Positions 7,508-16,396 of a stretch of DNA of 64,000 nucleotides are shown piece after piece. Under the pieces are notes generated by a model, which saw only the letters and a list, made by a program, of their open reading frames with translations, ran no database searches and had not been told where the DNA came from. The number at the start of each line of letters is the position of its first letter. The stretch's first letter is position 1. This DNA comes from Amycolatopsis thailandensis (GTDB lineage Bacteria > Actinomycetota > Actinomycetes > Mycobacteriales > Pseudonocardiaceae). The stretch lies in the NCBI RefSeq assembly GCF_002234405.1, contig NZ_NMQT01000102.1, positions 1-64,000 of the forward strand, written 5' to 3'. Both the position numbers and the translations under genes were made by a program.

Positions 7508-8625
7508 GTCGGTTTCGGTACGTGCGGCTGGGCAGGCATCGGCCGATAGTTGCCTGGGCCGATTACCTGGAAAAGGTCGTCACCCACCGGTATGGAATCG
7601 GCCGTGACGCGGTCCCTGAAGCCTGGAGGCCACTGGGTAGTCGAGGACCACACAAGCCCTATGAGCGGCGCACTGTCCAAGTCCACGTTCCGCAGGTCCG
7701 CGCCGACCACGTTATGAAGCAGCGTGCGTACCGTGTCCAGTCTGGCACTCAGGTAGCCAAGCTCGGTCAGGGTCACCGGCTCGGCGTACACGGGCCGGAG
7801 AATATGCAGCAGCGCATCGCTGAGATGGTCAGCGAACTGGCTAACAGGAGCGTTGTCGATCACCGAGACGTCGACGACCATAGGGATAAGACGGGACGCG
7901 GCGAACGGGCGGGCGTCGGTCTTCATACGAAGGTGCCTGCTCAACTCGAGCAAATCTCCGATGTCGACGAGATCGGCACGGATCTCCAAGCCACGCCGGA
8001 TCGCGTGTAACGGCTCAAGGTCGATGTCCGCGGGAAACCCCAGCGTTCGCGCACGAGTGCGTTCGGCCTCCGTCGTTGCAACCAGGTACCGGACTACGAT
8101 TCGTGCTTCCCTGTCCACGTCACGCGCCAGATCGCGCAAAGACTGGACGACGTCCTCCGCTAGCTCAGAATTCTGGCTCGTCGCCACCTGCTCCAGGCCC
8201 ATTCCCAGCTTGACTACCGCCATGTAAAGGTTCGCTGCTGCGGCGAGCGTGTCGAGAAGGTCCGCAGGTAGAAAGCGACGGGTCTCCACCCGCTGCCGGG
8301 CTGGGAGCCGACGAAGCATCTCAGCCAGTTCGACCAGCGCGTCGGAGACGGCGCCCATCATCGCATCGCCGACGGTGAACGCCTCTACAACCACCTGAGA
8401 CGTGGGTGACAGCACCTGGTGTTCCTCGTCTGAGCCGGTCTCAGCGGCGGAGCGCGCGACCCGCTCACGACCAGGTCCCCTCATCGACGACCCGCCATCA
8501 TCCCGGTGCAGCGCGAGTGTGAGCCTCCGGCCGAAAGTGTGAGGTTCCCCAGGGCCGGGCTGGAACGCCGGAGTCCGCCTTGAGATCACCGCGATCACCT
8601 GGGCCATCAACGAACCGGGACGCAT
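7504..8625 (-). CDS. Hypothetical protein with pentapeptide-like C-terminal segment, 373 aa
   Basis: The N-terminal 60 residues are low in complexity. The centre (about 80-290) is helical with LDLxR-type repeats. The end holds LRNVDLDSAPLIGLVWSSTT followed by a PPGFRDRV segment. That last pattern recurs in actinobacterial proteins whose pentapeptide-like strip precedes a W-P-x-GF motif. Function is unknown. It overlaps both neighbours by ATGA, so the three genes 9104 to 5939 form one operon. Confidence 0.72.
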   Translation of the reverse strand: MRPGSLMAQVIAVISRRTPAFQPGPGEPHTFGRRLTLALHRDDGGSSMRGPGRERVARSAAETGSDEEHQVLSPTSQVVVEAFTVGDAMMGAVSDALVELAEMLRRLPARQRVETRRFLPADLLDTLAAAANLYMAVVKLGMGLEQVATSQNSELAEDVVQSLRDLARDVDREARIVVRYLVATTEAERTRARTLGFPADIDLEPLHAIRRGLEIRADLVDIGDLLELSRHLRMKTDARPFAASRLIPMVVDVSVIDNAPVSQFADHLSDALLHILRPVYAEPVTLTELGYLSARLDTVRTLLHNVVGADLRNVDLDSAPLIGLVWSSTTQWPPGFRDRVTADSIPVGDDLFQVIGPGNYRPMPAQPHVPKPT

Positions 8626-9104
8626 CAGGACGCCTCCCTGGGCTCCGGAGTGGACGTCACCTCACCAGGAAACGAGCCAAGATCGGATGCCTCCTCGCCG
8701 GTCTGGCCAACGGGGGCGGCCCCACCTGCGCCTGCGCCGGTGTTCACAGCCTGAGAGGTGTCCGGCTGATGCGGCAGCGGAACGAAAGCGAACAGATTTC
8801 CAGCGACAGCAGGTGCGGCAGCGCCGATGGCCAGAGCAGGCAGCGAATCCGTGATCTGGCCTGAAAGCGCGGCGCCAAGCACGCCACCGACGGCGAGTCG
8901 GACTACCTCACCGATGAAATAACCCAGTGGGCCCGCGGCCGTCGTTCCGATGTCGGTTTCGGGTCGCGGGTCAACTTGCCACGGCCACAGGCGATGCCGT
9001 CGTAGCACGGCCGCGAACTCCAGCCCCTCTACTACGAACCCGCCCGCCAGCGCCCACAGCGCCGCCTGCCACCACAACACCGCGCCCAAGATAGAGGCGA
9101 ACAC
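8625..9104 (-). CDS. Small membrane protein, first gene of the unknown operon
   Basis: The 159-residue protein has hydrophobic segments at about 3-30 (LGAVLWWQAALWALAGGFVV), 58-80 and 88-108, which suggests two or three membrane passes. It then has a polar tail rich in Gly, Pro and Glu. No family is recognised. It probably anchors a complex with the two downstream proteins; this is inference from the overlaps alone. Confidence 0.68.
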   Translation of the reverse strand: MFASILGAVLWWQAALWALAGGFVVEGLEFAAVLRRHRLWPWQVDPRPETDIGTTAAGPLGYFIGEVVRLAVGGVLGAALSGQITDSLPALAIGAAAPAVAGNLFAFVPLPHQPDTSQAVNTGAGAGGAAPVGQTGEEASDLGSFPGEVTSTPEPREAS

Positions 9105-9196
9105 ATCAGACGCAAAGACTGCTCATCCAAATGGCCCCTTCCGGAGACTCTCATCAGGAGTAGCTGGTCCATCCACGCCGCCGGCGCTTCCCTAGA

Positions 9197-10221
9197 TCAG
9201 GTCATTTCAACCACCGGCCGACGGCTTGATCTGGGATAAATGCTGGCCACATCCAGCAACGTCCGCGCGATCCCCTCCAGTTCGGGGCGATCGGCCTGCT
9301 TCACCGACAACGACCACGTCGTGGCCACCGTGGGCCGGTGCTCGTCGGACAACCCGTCGTGCTCGGGCAACTCTGACACCAAGCTCCGCCGGCGATTCGC
9401 CCAACGGGCGCGCGGTAATCGGCGCAGGACAACCACGGTCCACCATGTACGCGCCCACGTTGTGCCGACGCCAACGGCACGCACCCCAGCTCCGCCACCA
9501 ACTCAGCGGCGCCCTCTGTCAAACGCTGCTGTTCGCTCAACGCGGCACAAAGCTACGCCTCGGCCTCTTCCAGAGTGAACACATCCACCTCAATCAGGCA
9601 GCTGGCAAGCTCTCGCAACGCGGCGTCACAACGCCGCGTGGTCACCACCCGCCCACTGGCGGTGGACGGCGGCCGCATCAGCAGCCCACTGCTGCTCGGC
9701 GTAGTCCAGTGCGACCTGCGGCTTACCCACCCCACCCAAACCCGACGCCACACCGGTATCGATACGCGACGGCCCTGCCGGCACCGAAGCGTCCCCACGC
9801 TCCAGGACTTGCCCCATTGCAGTGTCGCCCCTGGCCGGCGCTGAAAGGCCGCCGCCAGCAGCGGCGGGACACCTGAACGGAGCGGCGAAGTCACGACTGG
9901 GCGACCCTGGAGGTGGAAGCGGACGCTAGCCTCGCCCGCGATTCCTCGTGGACCCAGTATCCCGGGACCGTCATCACCGGAAGCAATAGTCGACCCAATA
10001 CTTAGAACAGTGGCTCTATAAGGCACCGAGTACTGGGTGGCGGTGCTGTCGTCAGCACCGCCACCCAGCCGGGTACCCACCCAGCCCAAGGAAGTCTCGG
10101 GCGCGGGGATCATCGCATCCAGCACCGACAATCCTGGCAGGTTCGCCGCCACCCCACGCCGGCAGAATCCACGCACCGTGCGTCCGCCACGGACATGGTG
10201 TCCGCCAAATTCTTTGTTCAT
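9197..10221 (-). pseudogene. Decayed NB-ARC/STAND ATPase gene
   Basis: Fragments of an NB-ARC protein occur in different minus-strand frames. Near 9817-9700 the P-loop region reads SGLGGVGKPQVALDYAEQQW (family: GLGGVGKTQLALDYA), with Pro in place of the Thr after the catalytic Lys. Near 9370-9240 the ARC region reads ATTWSLSVKQADRPELEGIA in another frame. At least two frameshifts separate them, and no intact reading frame remains. It is a remnant of the same class of signalling ATPase as the intact gene at 59679-63872. Confidence 0.72.
10033..10068. repeat. 16-bp perfect hairpin inside the NB-ARC remnant
   Basis: CTGGGTGGCGGTGCTG (10033-10048), loop TCGT, then CAGCACCGCCACCCAG. It falls in the 5' part of the decayed NB-ARC gene. 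It may be an inserted palindromic element or a terminator that isolates the following ligase gene. Confidence 0.6.
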
Positions 10222-10336
10222 TGCTGGTCAGGTGATGTTCGATGTGGACAGTCAAGAGGCGGGACTGCGCCATTCGGGGGACGATGACGATGGTGATGAA
10301 AAGTCACCCGCCAGCTGATCGAGGGGAGGTGCGGGG

Positions 10337-12415
10337 ATGGCGTGTAAGCCACGTCGCGAGAACTCCCTGGCACCTGGTTGGGTAGAGCCGATGCTGGCCA
10401 AGCCCGACGGCGGGCGTCTTCGGGAGGGCCCGGATTGGGTGTATGAGTACAAGCTCGACGGCTACCGCACCGCGATGCGGATCGCCCCGGACGGCACGAC
10501 CCGGCTGACCAGCCGCAATGGCATCGACTTCACCAGCGAGTTCGCCGACCTCACCGGTGTTCTGGCCCCTGCCCTCGAGGGCCGGGCCGCGGTACTGGAT
10601 GGGGAGATCGTCGTCTACAACCACGCTGGCCAGCCCGACTTCGGGCTCCTGCAGGAGCGCCGCGGCCGGTACCAGACCCATCGCAGCTCGGTTCGCCGTG
10701 ACGAGCCCTTCGAGGATCTGTCGGTCCGCTTTCTGGCGTTCGACCTGCTGCAGCTCGGCGACGAGTCCCTGTTGCGGGCGCCGTACGACGACCGCCGCCG
10801 GCAGCTGGACGGGTTGCCGATGCCGGACCCGTACCGCGTCGCGGTGGTGCGCGCGTTCACGTTCACGGAGCTGGACGCCGATCGCCGGACCGTCGACGAT
10901 CTGCTGGCCCATGTCGCCGCATCGGGGCACGAGGGCCTGGTCGCGAAGAACCGCCGCGCGCCCTATACCCCCGGCAAACGCACCGACGTCTGGCTCAAAC
11001 ATCCTCTAGTCCAGACGGCCGAAGTGATCATCTGCGGCTATCGGCCCGGCCAGGGACGTCTACGCGGAAGGATGGGCGGGCTGCTGCTCGGCGCCCACGA
11101 CCCCGACACCGGTGATCTCGTGTACATCGGCGACGTCGGGACTGGGTTCACCGAAGCCGAACGAGCCCGCCTGCAAACCCGGCTCGACTCCCTCGAACGG
11201 AAACAGCACCCGTTCGCCGTCGAGCCGCCACGCGCGGACACCGTGCGGGCGCGCTGGGTGGAACCGGTCCTGGTGGGCGAGGTGGTGTTCCGGCAGTTCA
11301 CCCGCGGCGCCGGCCGTCTACGGCACACCGCCTGGCGCGGACTGCGGGAAGACAAACGACCCAGCGACGTCTCGGCCCCGCGACGACGAGACTCTGCCGC
11401 CGCCGAGCCCCGCACCAGGACAGCCTCCCGTGTCCCAGTGCGTACAGGCGACCAAGACCAAGGAACGGCACAGCCCGTAGCAGAAGAACGGACCTCGGCG
11501 AGGCCTGTCGGCGGGGCGAAGATCACTGTTCAAGCCGGTGCCCGACGACTCACACTGTCCAATCTGGACAAGCCCTTGTACCCAGATGGGTTCACCAAGG
11601 GCGAGGTCATCAACTACTACTCCCGCATCGCACCGGTCTTGCTGCCGCACCTGGCCGGGCGCCCGGTAACGTTCATCCGATACCCCGACGGCGTCGGCGG
11701 TGAGCAGTTCTTCGAGAAGAACGTCCCCCGCGGCGCCCCAGAATGGCTGTCGACCGTCCGGATCGCGCGCAGCGGAACACGCGGCTCGACCGAGCCGATC
11801 ACCTATCCGTTGATCGACGAACTCGCCGCCGTGGTGTGGGCGGCGAACATGGCCGCCCTCGAACTCCACGTTCCACAATGGACCATCGACACAGCTGGAG
11901 TCCGGCGGCCACCGGACCGGCTGGTCTTCGACCTCGACCCCGGGCCCGACACATCGATCGTGCACTGCTGCCGCGTCGCCGAACGACTCCACGACGCACT
12001 CGCCGACGACGGCTTAACAACGTTGGCGAAGACGTCAGGGGCGAAAGGCATGCAGCTCTACTGCGCCATCACCACCGACGACCCCGCAGCCCCGTCCGCC
12101 TACGCCAAGAAACTCGCCCAGCGCCTGGCCCGGGAAACACCAGACCAAGTGACCGCAGTGATGGCCAAAGCCCAGCGGACCGGACGAGTGTTCATCGACT
12201 GGTCCCAGAACAACCCCGCCAAAACCACCATCGCCCCCTACTCACTACGCGGCCGCGACCACCCCACCGTCTCCACCCCGATCACCTGGGACGAAGTCCG
12301 CACCTGCCGCCGACCAGCACAACTGTCATTCACCGCCGACGACGTCCTCGACCGCGTCAACGACAACGGCGACCTGCTCGCCAACCTGCACACCGCACGA
12401 GCGGCTCTCCCCTAG
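10337..12415 (+). CDS. ligD: ATP-dependent DNA ligase D (ligase-polymerase type)
   Basis: The 692-residue protein has an N-terminal ATP-dependent ligase domain (about 10-340) with the adenylation motif YEYKLDGYR (Lys39) and motif EGLVAKNRRAPY. A proline/arginine-rich linker follows (about 345-390). The C-terminal domain (about 395-690) is a LigD-type polymerase/primase with LDKPLYPDGFTKGE, LVFDLDPGPD (metal-binding Asp pair) and WSQNNPAKTTIAPYSLRG. This is the reverse of the mycobacterial Pol-nuclease-Lig order, and the phosphoesterase domain is missing. It would seal and fill breaks in non-homologous end joining. No ku gene is in the window. GGGGAGGT precedes the ATG. Confidence 0.93.
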   Translation: MACKPRRENSLAPGWVEPMLAKPDGGRLREGPDWVYEYKLDGYRTAMRIAPDGTTRLTSRNGIDFTSEFADLTGVLAPALEGRAAVLDGEIVVYNHAGQPDFGLLQERRGRYQTHRSSVRRDEPFEDLSVRFLAFDLLQLGDESLLRAPYDDRRRQLDGLPMPDPYRVAVVRAFTFTELDADRRTVDDLLAHVAASGHEGLVAKNRRAPYTPGKRTDVWLKHPLVQTAEVIICGYRPGQGRLRGRMGGLLLGAHDPDTGDLVYIGDVGTGFTEAERARLQTRLDSLERKQHPFAVEPPRADTVRARWVEPVLVGEVVFRQFTRGAGRLRHTAWRGLREDKRPSDVSAPRRRDSAAAEPRTRTASRVPVRTGDQDQGTAQPVAEERTSARPVGGAKITVQAGARRLTLSNLDKPLYPDGFTKGEVINYYSRIAPVLLPHLAGRPVTFIRYPDGVGGEQFFEKNVPRGAPEWLSTVRIARSGTRGSTEPITYPLIDELAAVVWAANMAALELHVPQWTIDTAGVRRPPDRLVFDLDPGPDTSIVHCCRVAERLHDALADDGLTTLAKTSGAKGMQLYCAITTDDPAAPSAYAKKLAQRLARETPDQVTAVMAKAQRTGRVFIDWSQNNPAKTTIAPYSLRGRDHPTVSTPITWDEVRTCRRPAQLSFTADDVLDRVNDNGDLLANLHTARAALP

Positions 12416-12739
12416 ACCAGGCACAAACCTAGCGACCGCACTGATCACCGTCTGGACACCTGCTCACTCGACGACAACCCTGCCGCGGACGGCCACACGG
12501 CCCGGAAATTCCCATGCTTGATCATGGCTCTCCCCACCCTGATCAAGCAGCGTGAAACGGATCTTCGTAAGGAGCTGATTGAAGGCCTCGCCTCGCCGCC
12601 CCGGCTGGGGACCGTCGTCGAGGTTGCGCGGTCCACACACTCGCGTATGCCGTGCTCGACCGCGACGATACTGAGATCGCGGCGGTTACCGGCAAGCCGA
12701 CGAGTATCACGGTCACTCGGGCGCGGTCCGGCAGCCTCG
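12416..12739. other. Gene-free region with a 9-bp inverted repeat
   Basis: No supported gene. GCTTGATCA (12516-12524) and TGATCAAGC (12540-12548) form a hairpin that could end the ligase transcript. Plus-strand fragments with coding-like composition (for example VLDRDDTEIAAVTGKPTSIT near 12650-12710) hint at an unrecognised gene remnant. Confidence 0.4.
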
Positions 12740-13264
12740 TCACGACGACGCCGGCCCTCCGGGGTGCAGCAGGCGTTCAGCGATGTCTTGGACACGGGCC
12801 AGGGTGATACCGGCTCGTTGCTCGACGGCCAACGGATGCCCCGTGGGCTCCAGTTCGACGGTGGGACGGGTGCCGATGGCCTGGCTGTGCACCATCGTCT
12901 TCAAGTTCAGCGTCGTCGGTTCGTAGAGGGGCAACTCGGTGGACAACCAGCCGAAGTACGACGGCTCGTCCACCCGTCCCGGTTCAGTCCACCATGTGGT
13001 CATCCGGTCGAAGCTGGGCTCGCTGAGCGACACCCACACACTCCACTCGAACTCCTCCTCGGCGTCCACTACCGGCAGGAGTAGACGTGCGCGGACGAAG
13101 AAGTGTTCCCCGCCGATCACACAGTGCTCGTCACCGAGAACGCTGCCAGGACTGCCCTCGAAGCTCTCCTGCCAGTAGCTCGGCGCCAGCGAGCCATAGG
13201 AGAAGGGCAGGCCAGCGTGTCGCTGCCCGCAGCACGAGCACCGAAACCCCAGCTCGACTGACAT
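12740..13264 (-). CDS. DUF2199 domain-containing protein
   Basis: The 174-residue product matches the DUF2199 pattern from memory. It has an N-terminal zinc-like pair CSCCG followed by LPFSYGSLAPSYW, a central VWVSLSEPSFDRM, and a C-terminal ELEPTGHPLAVEQ with GITLARVQDIAERLLH. The role of the family is unknown. The ATG at 13264 fits the domain start; an in-frame ATG at 13327 would add 21 residues. There is no linked operon partner. Confidence 0.82.
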   Translation of the reverse strand: MSVELGFRCSCCGQRHAGLPFSYGSLAPSYWQESFEGSPGSVLGDEHCVIGGEHFFVRARLLLPVVDAEEEFEWSVWVSLSEPSFDRMTTWWTEPGRVDEPSYFGWLSTELPLYEPTTLNLKTMVHSQAIGTRPTVELEPTGHPLAVEQRAGITLARVQDIAERLLHPGGPASS

Positions 13265-13416
13265 GGCTGACAGCGTATCCGCACGTGCCTGTCGCTCATC
13301 GAGCGAGCCGGGCCGACACTGAGCCACGGCCCCGCACGCGCCGCCACCCGCACAACGGCCTGCATACGACGATGTCAGCTAGGTAGACCAGGACGACGAC
13401 ACGCACCGGGCCACGC

Positions 13417-13456
13417 CTGTAATCGTGACTACAGTAACCTGTAGTCACGATTACAG
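13417..13456. promoter_or_regulatory. 18-bp-arm palindromic operator upstream of the recombinase module
   Basis: CTGTAATCGTGACTACAG (13417-13434), four bases, then its exact reverse complement (13439-13456). Each arm is itself flanked by CTGTA and TACAG, so the element may hold two overlapping dimer sites. It lies about 50 bases upstream of the putative DNA-binding protein that precedes the serine recombinase, which suggests tight autoregulation of the module. Confidence 0.72.
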
Positions 13457-13505
13457 TTTTCTGTCGTTGCGAGCGCCAAAGCTGGTGGTGAGGGTGGTGT
13501 TGTCG

Positions 13506-14051
13506 GTGGCTGCGTGGCAGGCCCCGTTGCGTCGCGCTCTAGACGAGATCGAGCACGAGCGGGCCGAGACGTTGCCCCTGCGGCGTGCCGAGGCTGTGGA
13601 GCGGGCGGTCGCGATGGCGGGGCGAGGTGGGCGGACGGCGGTCGCGGAGTTCCTCGGCCTCGGCGTCAACACGATCGATAAAATGTTGCACCTGGCCCGC
13701 AGTGGCCCTGCGGTCATGGTGCGCTCCCTGCCGCCGGGCACGTTCCGCCGCCTGCTCGCAGCCGAGGTGTCAGAGGTCGCACCCCTGGCGCGATCGCAGT
13801 GGGGGGCGCTGGCGTGGCTGATACGTGGGATCGCGTTCGACGAGATGTGGATCGATGCCCCGGGCGTGCTGCTGGCTGAGGAGGTCGAGGACGCGGACCT
13901 GGATGCCGGGTTCGCCCCGGCGCGCATCGCGGCGGCCTGCCGGAGCTGGAGCCGGGTACAGGCCCTCGCCGTGATCGACTGCTGCCTGCGGTCCGACCTC
14001 GACCCGCTCCCCACCTCGACCGAACCCGGAGCGGCCGGCGCCAACGACTGA
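13506..14051 (+). CDS. Putative regulatory protein of the serine recombinase module
   Basis: About 181 residues from GTG 13506. GAGGGTGG lies eight bases upstream, and starts further left would run into the palindrome. The N-terminal part (about 15-70) is helical and contains GGRTAVAEFLGLGVNTIDKML, which resembles a helix-turn-helix. The rest is helical and unrecognised. Its position between the palindrome and the recombinase suggests that it controls recombinase expression or directionality. That is inference. Confidence 0.6.
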   Translation: MAAWQAPLRRALDEIEHERAETLPLRRAEAVERAVAMAGRGGRTAVAEFLGLGVNTIDKMLHLARSGPAVMVRSLPPGTFRRLLAAEVSEVAPLARSQWGALAWLIRGIAFDEMWIDAPGVLLAEEVEDADLDAGFAPARIAAACRSWSRVQALAVIDCCLRSDLDPLPTSTEPGAAGAND

Positions 14052-14153
14052 TCACCTCGGCGAGCGTCGAGACACTTTTCGGCTCCACCACAACGATCCC
14101 GCGTCTCGGCGGCCCGCCGCAACGCACGTCGGTCCCACATTCCAAGGAAGGGC

Positions 14154-15380
14154 ATGACCGTACAGTTCTCGCCGTTCAGGCCACCGATCGACCTGTCCGA
14201 CCTGCCGAACTTCACGCAATCGCGTCAGCGCCCCCGGCGTGCGGTGTTCGTCGGCCGTGTGTCCACTAAGGACAATCAGAACCCGGCGACGTCCATCCCT
14301 CGGCAGGTGCTGTATGCCTCCGCGCGGTTGGAGGAGGGCGAGGAGTTCGCCGCCTACTTCTGGGACGTGGAGTCCGGAATGCTCCCTCCACAGTTGCGTG
14401 GCTTGGGTTCCCAGGACATGTACGACGCGCTGGATGTGCCCGTCCGCCGCGACGGGGGCCTGCAGGATCTGGTCGAGCGGGCCGAGCCGATGGGGGTGAC
14501 CCACGTGCTGGCGGAGCGTTCCGACCGGCTCGCCCGTGCCATGCTGACCAGCCTGGTTGTGGAGCACGAGCTCGAGCAACTCGGCGTCGAGGTGGTGTAT
14601 GCCAACGAGCCGTCGGGAGGGACCGAGTCGGGCAGGCTCCGCACACGCCGATACGGGCAGGTTGAGGCCGAGATCTACCGGACCACCATGCTGGAGATGT
14701 CGATGGGCGGTCAGGTCCAGCACGCGGTCAACGGCTGGAATCACGGCTACCCGCCCTACCCCTACATCGCGGTCATCGACGAGACCTCCCCGCGGCAACA
14801 GGCCGGCCGGTTCGGCGAGGCACGCCCGAAGAAGAAGCTCGCTCCGCACCCTGACTCTCGCCGGTTCGACGCCGCCCGGGAACTGCATCGCCTGCGACGC
14901 GAGGAGCACCTCAAAGCGGCGGACATCATCAAGGTCCTGGCGGCGGACCCCGGCCGCTACCCGATCCCCCGCCGGTGGACGCACAACCTGGTGGAAGGGC
15001 TGATCGCGAACCCGAAACTGACCGGCTACCAGGTCTACAACCGCAAAGCCACCCGAACCGGCCGCCCCGGGATGTCCCGGCGCAATCCGCTCTCGGACTG
15101 GGTCTGGTCGCCTCGAGTCACCCACGAGCCTGTTATCAGCCTCGATGAGTGGAAAGCCGCCCAGGAAGTCACCGCCAGGCTGAAAGCCGGAGCGGCGGAG
15201 TACCTCTCGCTCCAGCACCTGCGGGCCGCGGTCAGCACACTCGGACTCACCGTCACGGTCGTCCGCGCCAGCGGCACGCACACGCTCTACCAGATCGGCG
15301 GCCGCCAGCTCGTCCTGCCGAGCCCCATCCCGGAACCGATCATCCAGCAAGTTGCCGACGACCTACGGGCCGCGCCATGA
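14154..15380 (+). CDS. Serine site-specific recombinase (short large-serine-recombinase type)
   Basis: The 408-residue protein has an N-terminal resolvase-type catalytic domain with FVGRVSTKDNQNP, where Ser37 is the expected nucleophile, and an ERSDRLARAML segment matching the conserved catalytic arginines. A recombinase domain follows (about 240-340: LIANPKLTGYQVYNRK). It lacks the zinc-ribbon and coiled-coil tail of full phage integrases, which run 450-600 residues. AAGGAAGGGC precedes the ATG. The stop overlaps the next start by ATGA. It may mobilise or once have mobilised part of this accessory region. Confidence 0.82.
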   Translation: MTVQFSPFRPPIDLSDLPNFTQSRQRPRRAVFVGRVSTKDNQNPATSIPRQVLYASARLEEGEEFAAYFWDVESGMLPPQLRGLGSQDMYDALDVPVRRDGGLQDLVERAEPMGVTHVLAERSDRLARAMLTSLVVEHELEQLGVEVVYANEPSGGTESGRLRTRRYGQVEAEIYRTTMLEMSMGGQVQHAVNGWNHGYPPYPYIAVIDETSPRQQAGRFGEARPKKKLAPHPDSRRFDAARELHRLRREEHLKAADIIKVLAADPGRYPIPRRWTHNLVEGLIANPKLTGYQVYNRKATRTGRPGMSRRNPLSDWVWSPRVTHEPVISLDEWKAAQEVTARLKAGAAEYLSLQHLRAAVSTLGLTVTVVRASGTHTLYQIGGRQLVLPSPIPEPIIQQVADDLRAAP

Positions 15381-15748
15381 GCACGACCATCGAATGCCAT
15401 GCCCGCCGACACGACGACATGTGGACAGCCAGCGTTCCCCAGCACAGCGTGTACGGATCGGGACGGACCCTGAAGGCGTTGCACGACGACCTCGTCCACG
15501 GGCTGGTGCTCCTGGGAGTGACGGTCCACGTCACGATCACCCCGGTCAGCCCCGAGCTCGACCGCCTGCGGCGCGCCGAGACCGCCTACGACACGGCACT
15601 GGCAGAGGCCGTGGCAGCGTTGGCCACCAAGGGCAGCACAGTCCGCGATACCGCCGAGGCGACCGGGGTGCCGATCGCCCGGGTGACAGCCCTCCAGGCC
15701 AGGCGGTCGGCTCCATTCACCCGCACCGGCAGGAAGCACACACCGTGA
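15377..15748 (+). CDS. HicB-like small protein with C-terminal helix-turn-helix
   Basis: 123 residues. The N-terminal half (ECHARRHDDMWTASVPQHS, then TLKALHDDLVHGLVLL) resembles the partially degraded RNase-H-like fold of HicB antitoxins. The C-terminal half (TVRDTAEATGVPIARVTAL) looks like a helix-turn-helix. No HicA partner is seen. It is translationally coupled to the recombinase by ATGA, so it may be an accessory regulator rather than an antitoxin. Confidence 0.6.
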   Translation: MSTTIECHARRHDDMWTASVPQHSVYGSGRTLKALHDDLVHGLVLLGVTVHVTITPVSPELDRLRRAETAYDTALAEAVAALATKGSTVRDTAEATGVPIARVTALQARRSAPFTRTGRKHTP

Positions 15749-15880
15749 GACGGACAGGCAACTGCATCATCCTTGCGACCAAACGGCCCGTTTCGCTCGG
15801 TGGGCCCAAACCAGCCTGTGCACGTCGCGACGGCCACGGTGCGCGGTCTGCGGAATGGCGGCGGCAGTACCCTTGTCCGC

Positions 15881-16243
15881 ATGGTGGCAGCTGACCAGCC
15901 GGACGATCCCGCGGGCGAACTCAAGCACCTGTTGGCGGTCCACACTGAACGCTTCGCCACCGAGCAGGCGGTAAAACACCTGCGCGAGGTGATCAAACTC
16001 GGCCGCACCGCCGACATCGCCGCCGGCGTGAACACCGCGATCGACGCGGTACAGCACCTCGCCACCCTAACTACCTCCTCCCCCGACGACACCACGTCCG
16101 CACGGCTGCAGGCCGTCCTGAACGAGCGCCAGGGCGCCTTCCAACGAGCTCATCAGCAAGGCGACGTCGACGGTGTCATCGGCCGCGGCGAGCTGGTCGG
16201 CGACGCGGTCATGAACTACGCGACCTTCCTGATCAACCTCTAG
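15881..16243 (+). CDS. Hypothetical protein, about 120 aa
   Basis: The product is mostly helical (LKHLLAVHTERFATEQAV, DIAAGVNTAIDAVQHLA). No family is recognised. The ATG at 15881 is the first plausible start; an in-frame ATG at 15773 would add 36 residues. It lies between the recombinase module and the ADP-ribosyltransferase-like gene. It could be an immunity or antitoxin partner of the latter, but nothing in the sequence shows this. Confidence 0.55.
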   Translation: MVAADQPDDPAGELKHLLAVHTERFATEQAVKHLREVIKLGRTADIAAGVNTAIDAVQHLATLTTSSPDDTTSARLQAVLNERQGAFQRAHQQGDVDGVIGRGELVGDAVMNYATFLINL

Positions 16244-16396
16244 CCAGGCCCCGCAGACCCAGACCCGCACACGCATTACCCGCCACCGCATTCCCTGCCC
16301 TGCAGCACAATTCGACCGCGGCCACGAAACCCGCATCGCCATCACTGTGCAGCCAGCACACTGGGCAGTTCACCGCCTGCCAGGAGAGAGCACCCA

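Noticed and set aside
12445..12795. Minus-strand frame overlapping the DUF2199 gene end
   Set aside because: No motif, no ribosome binding site, and it conflicts with a better-supported gene.
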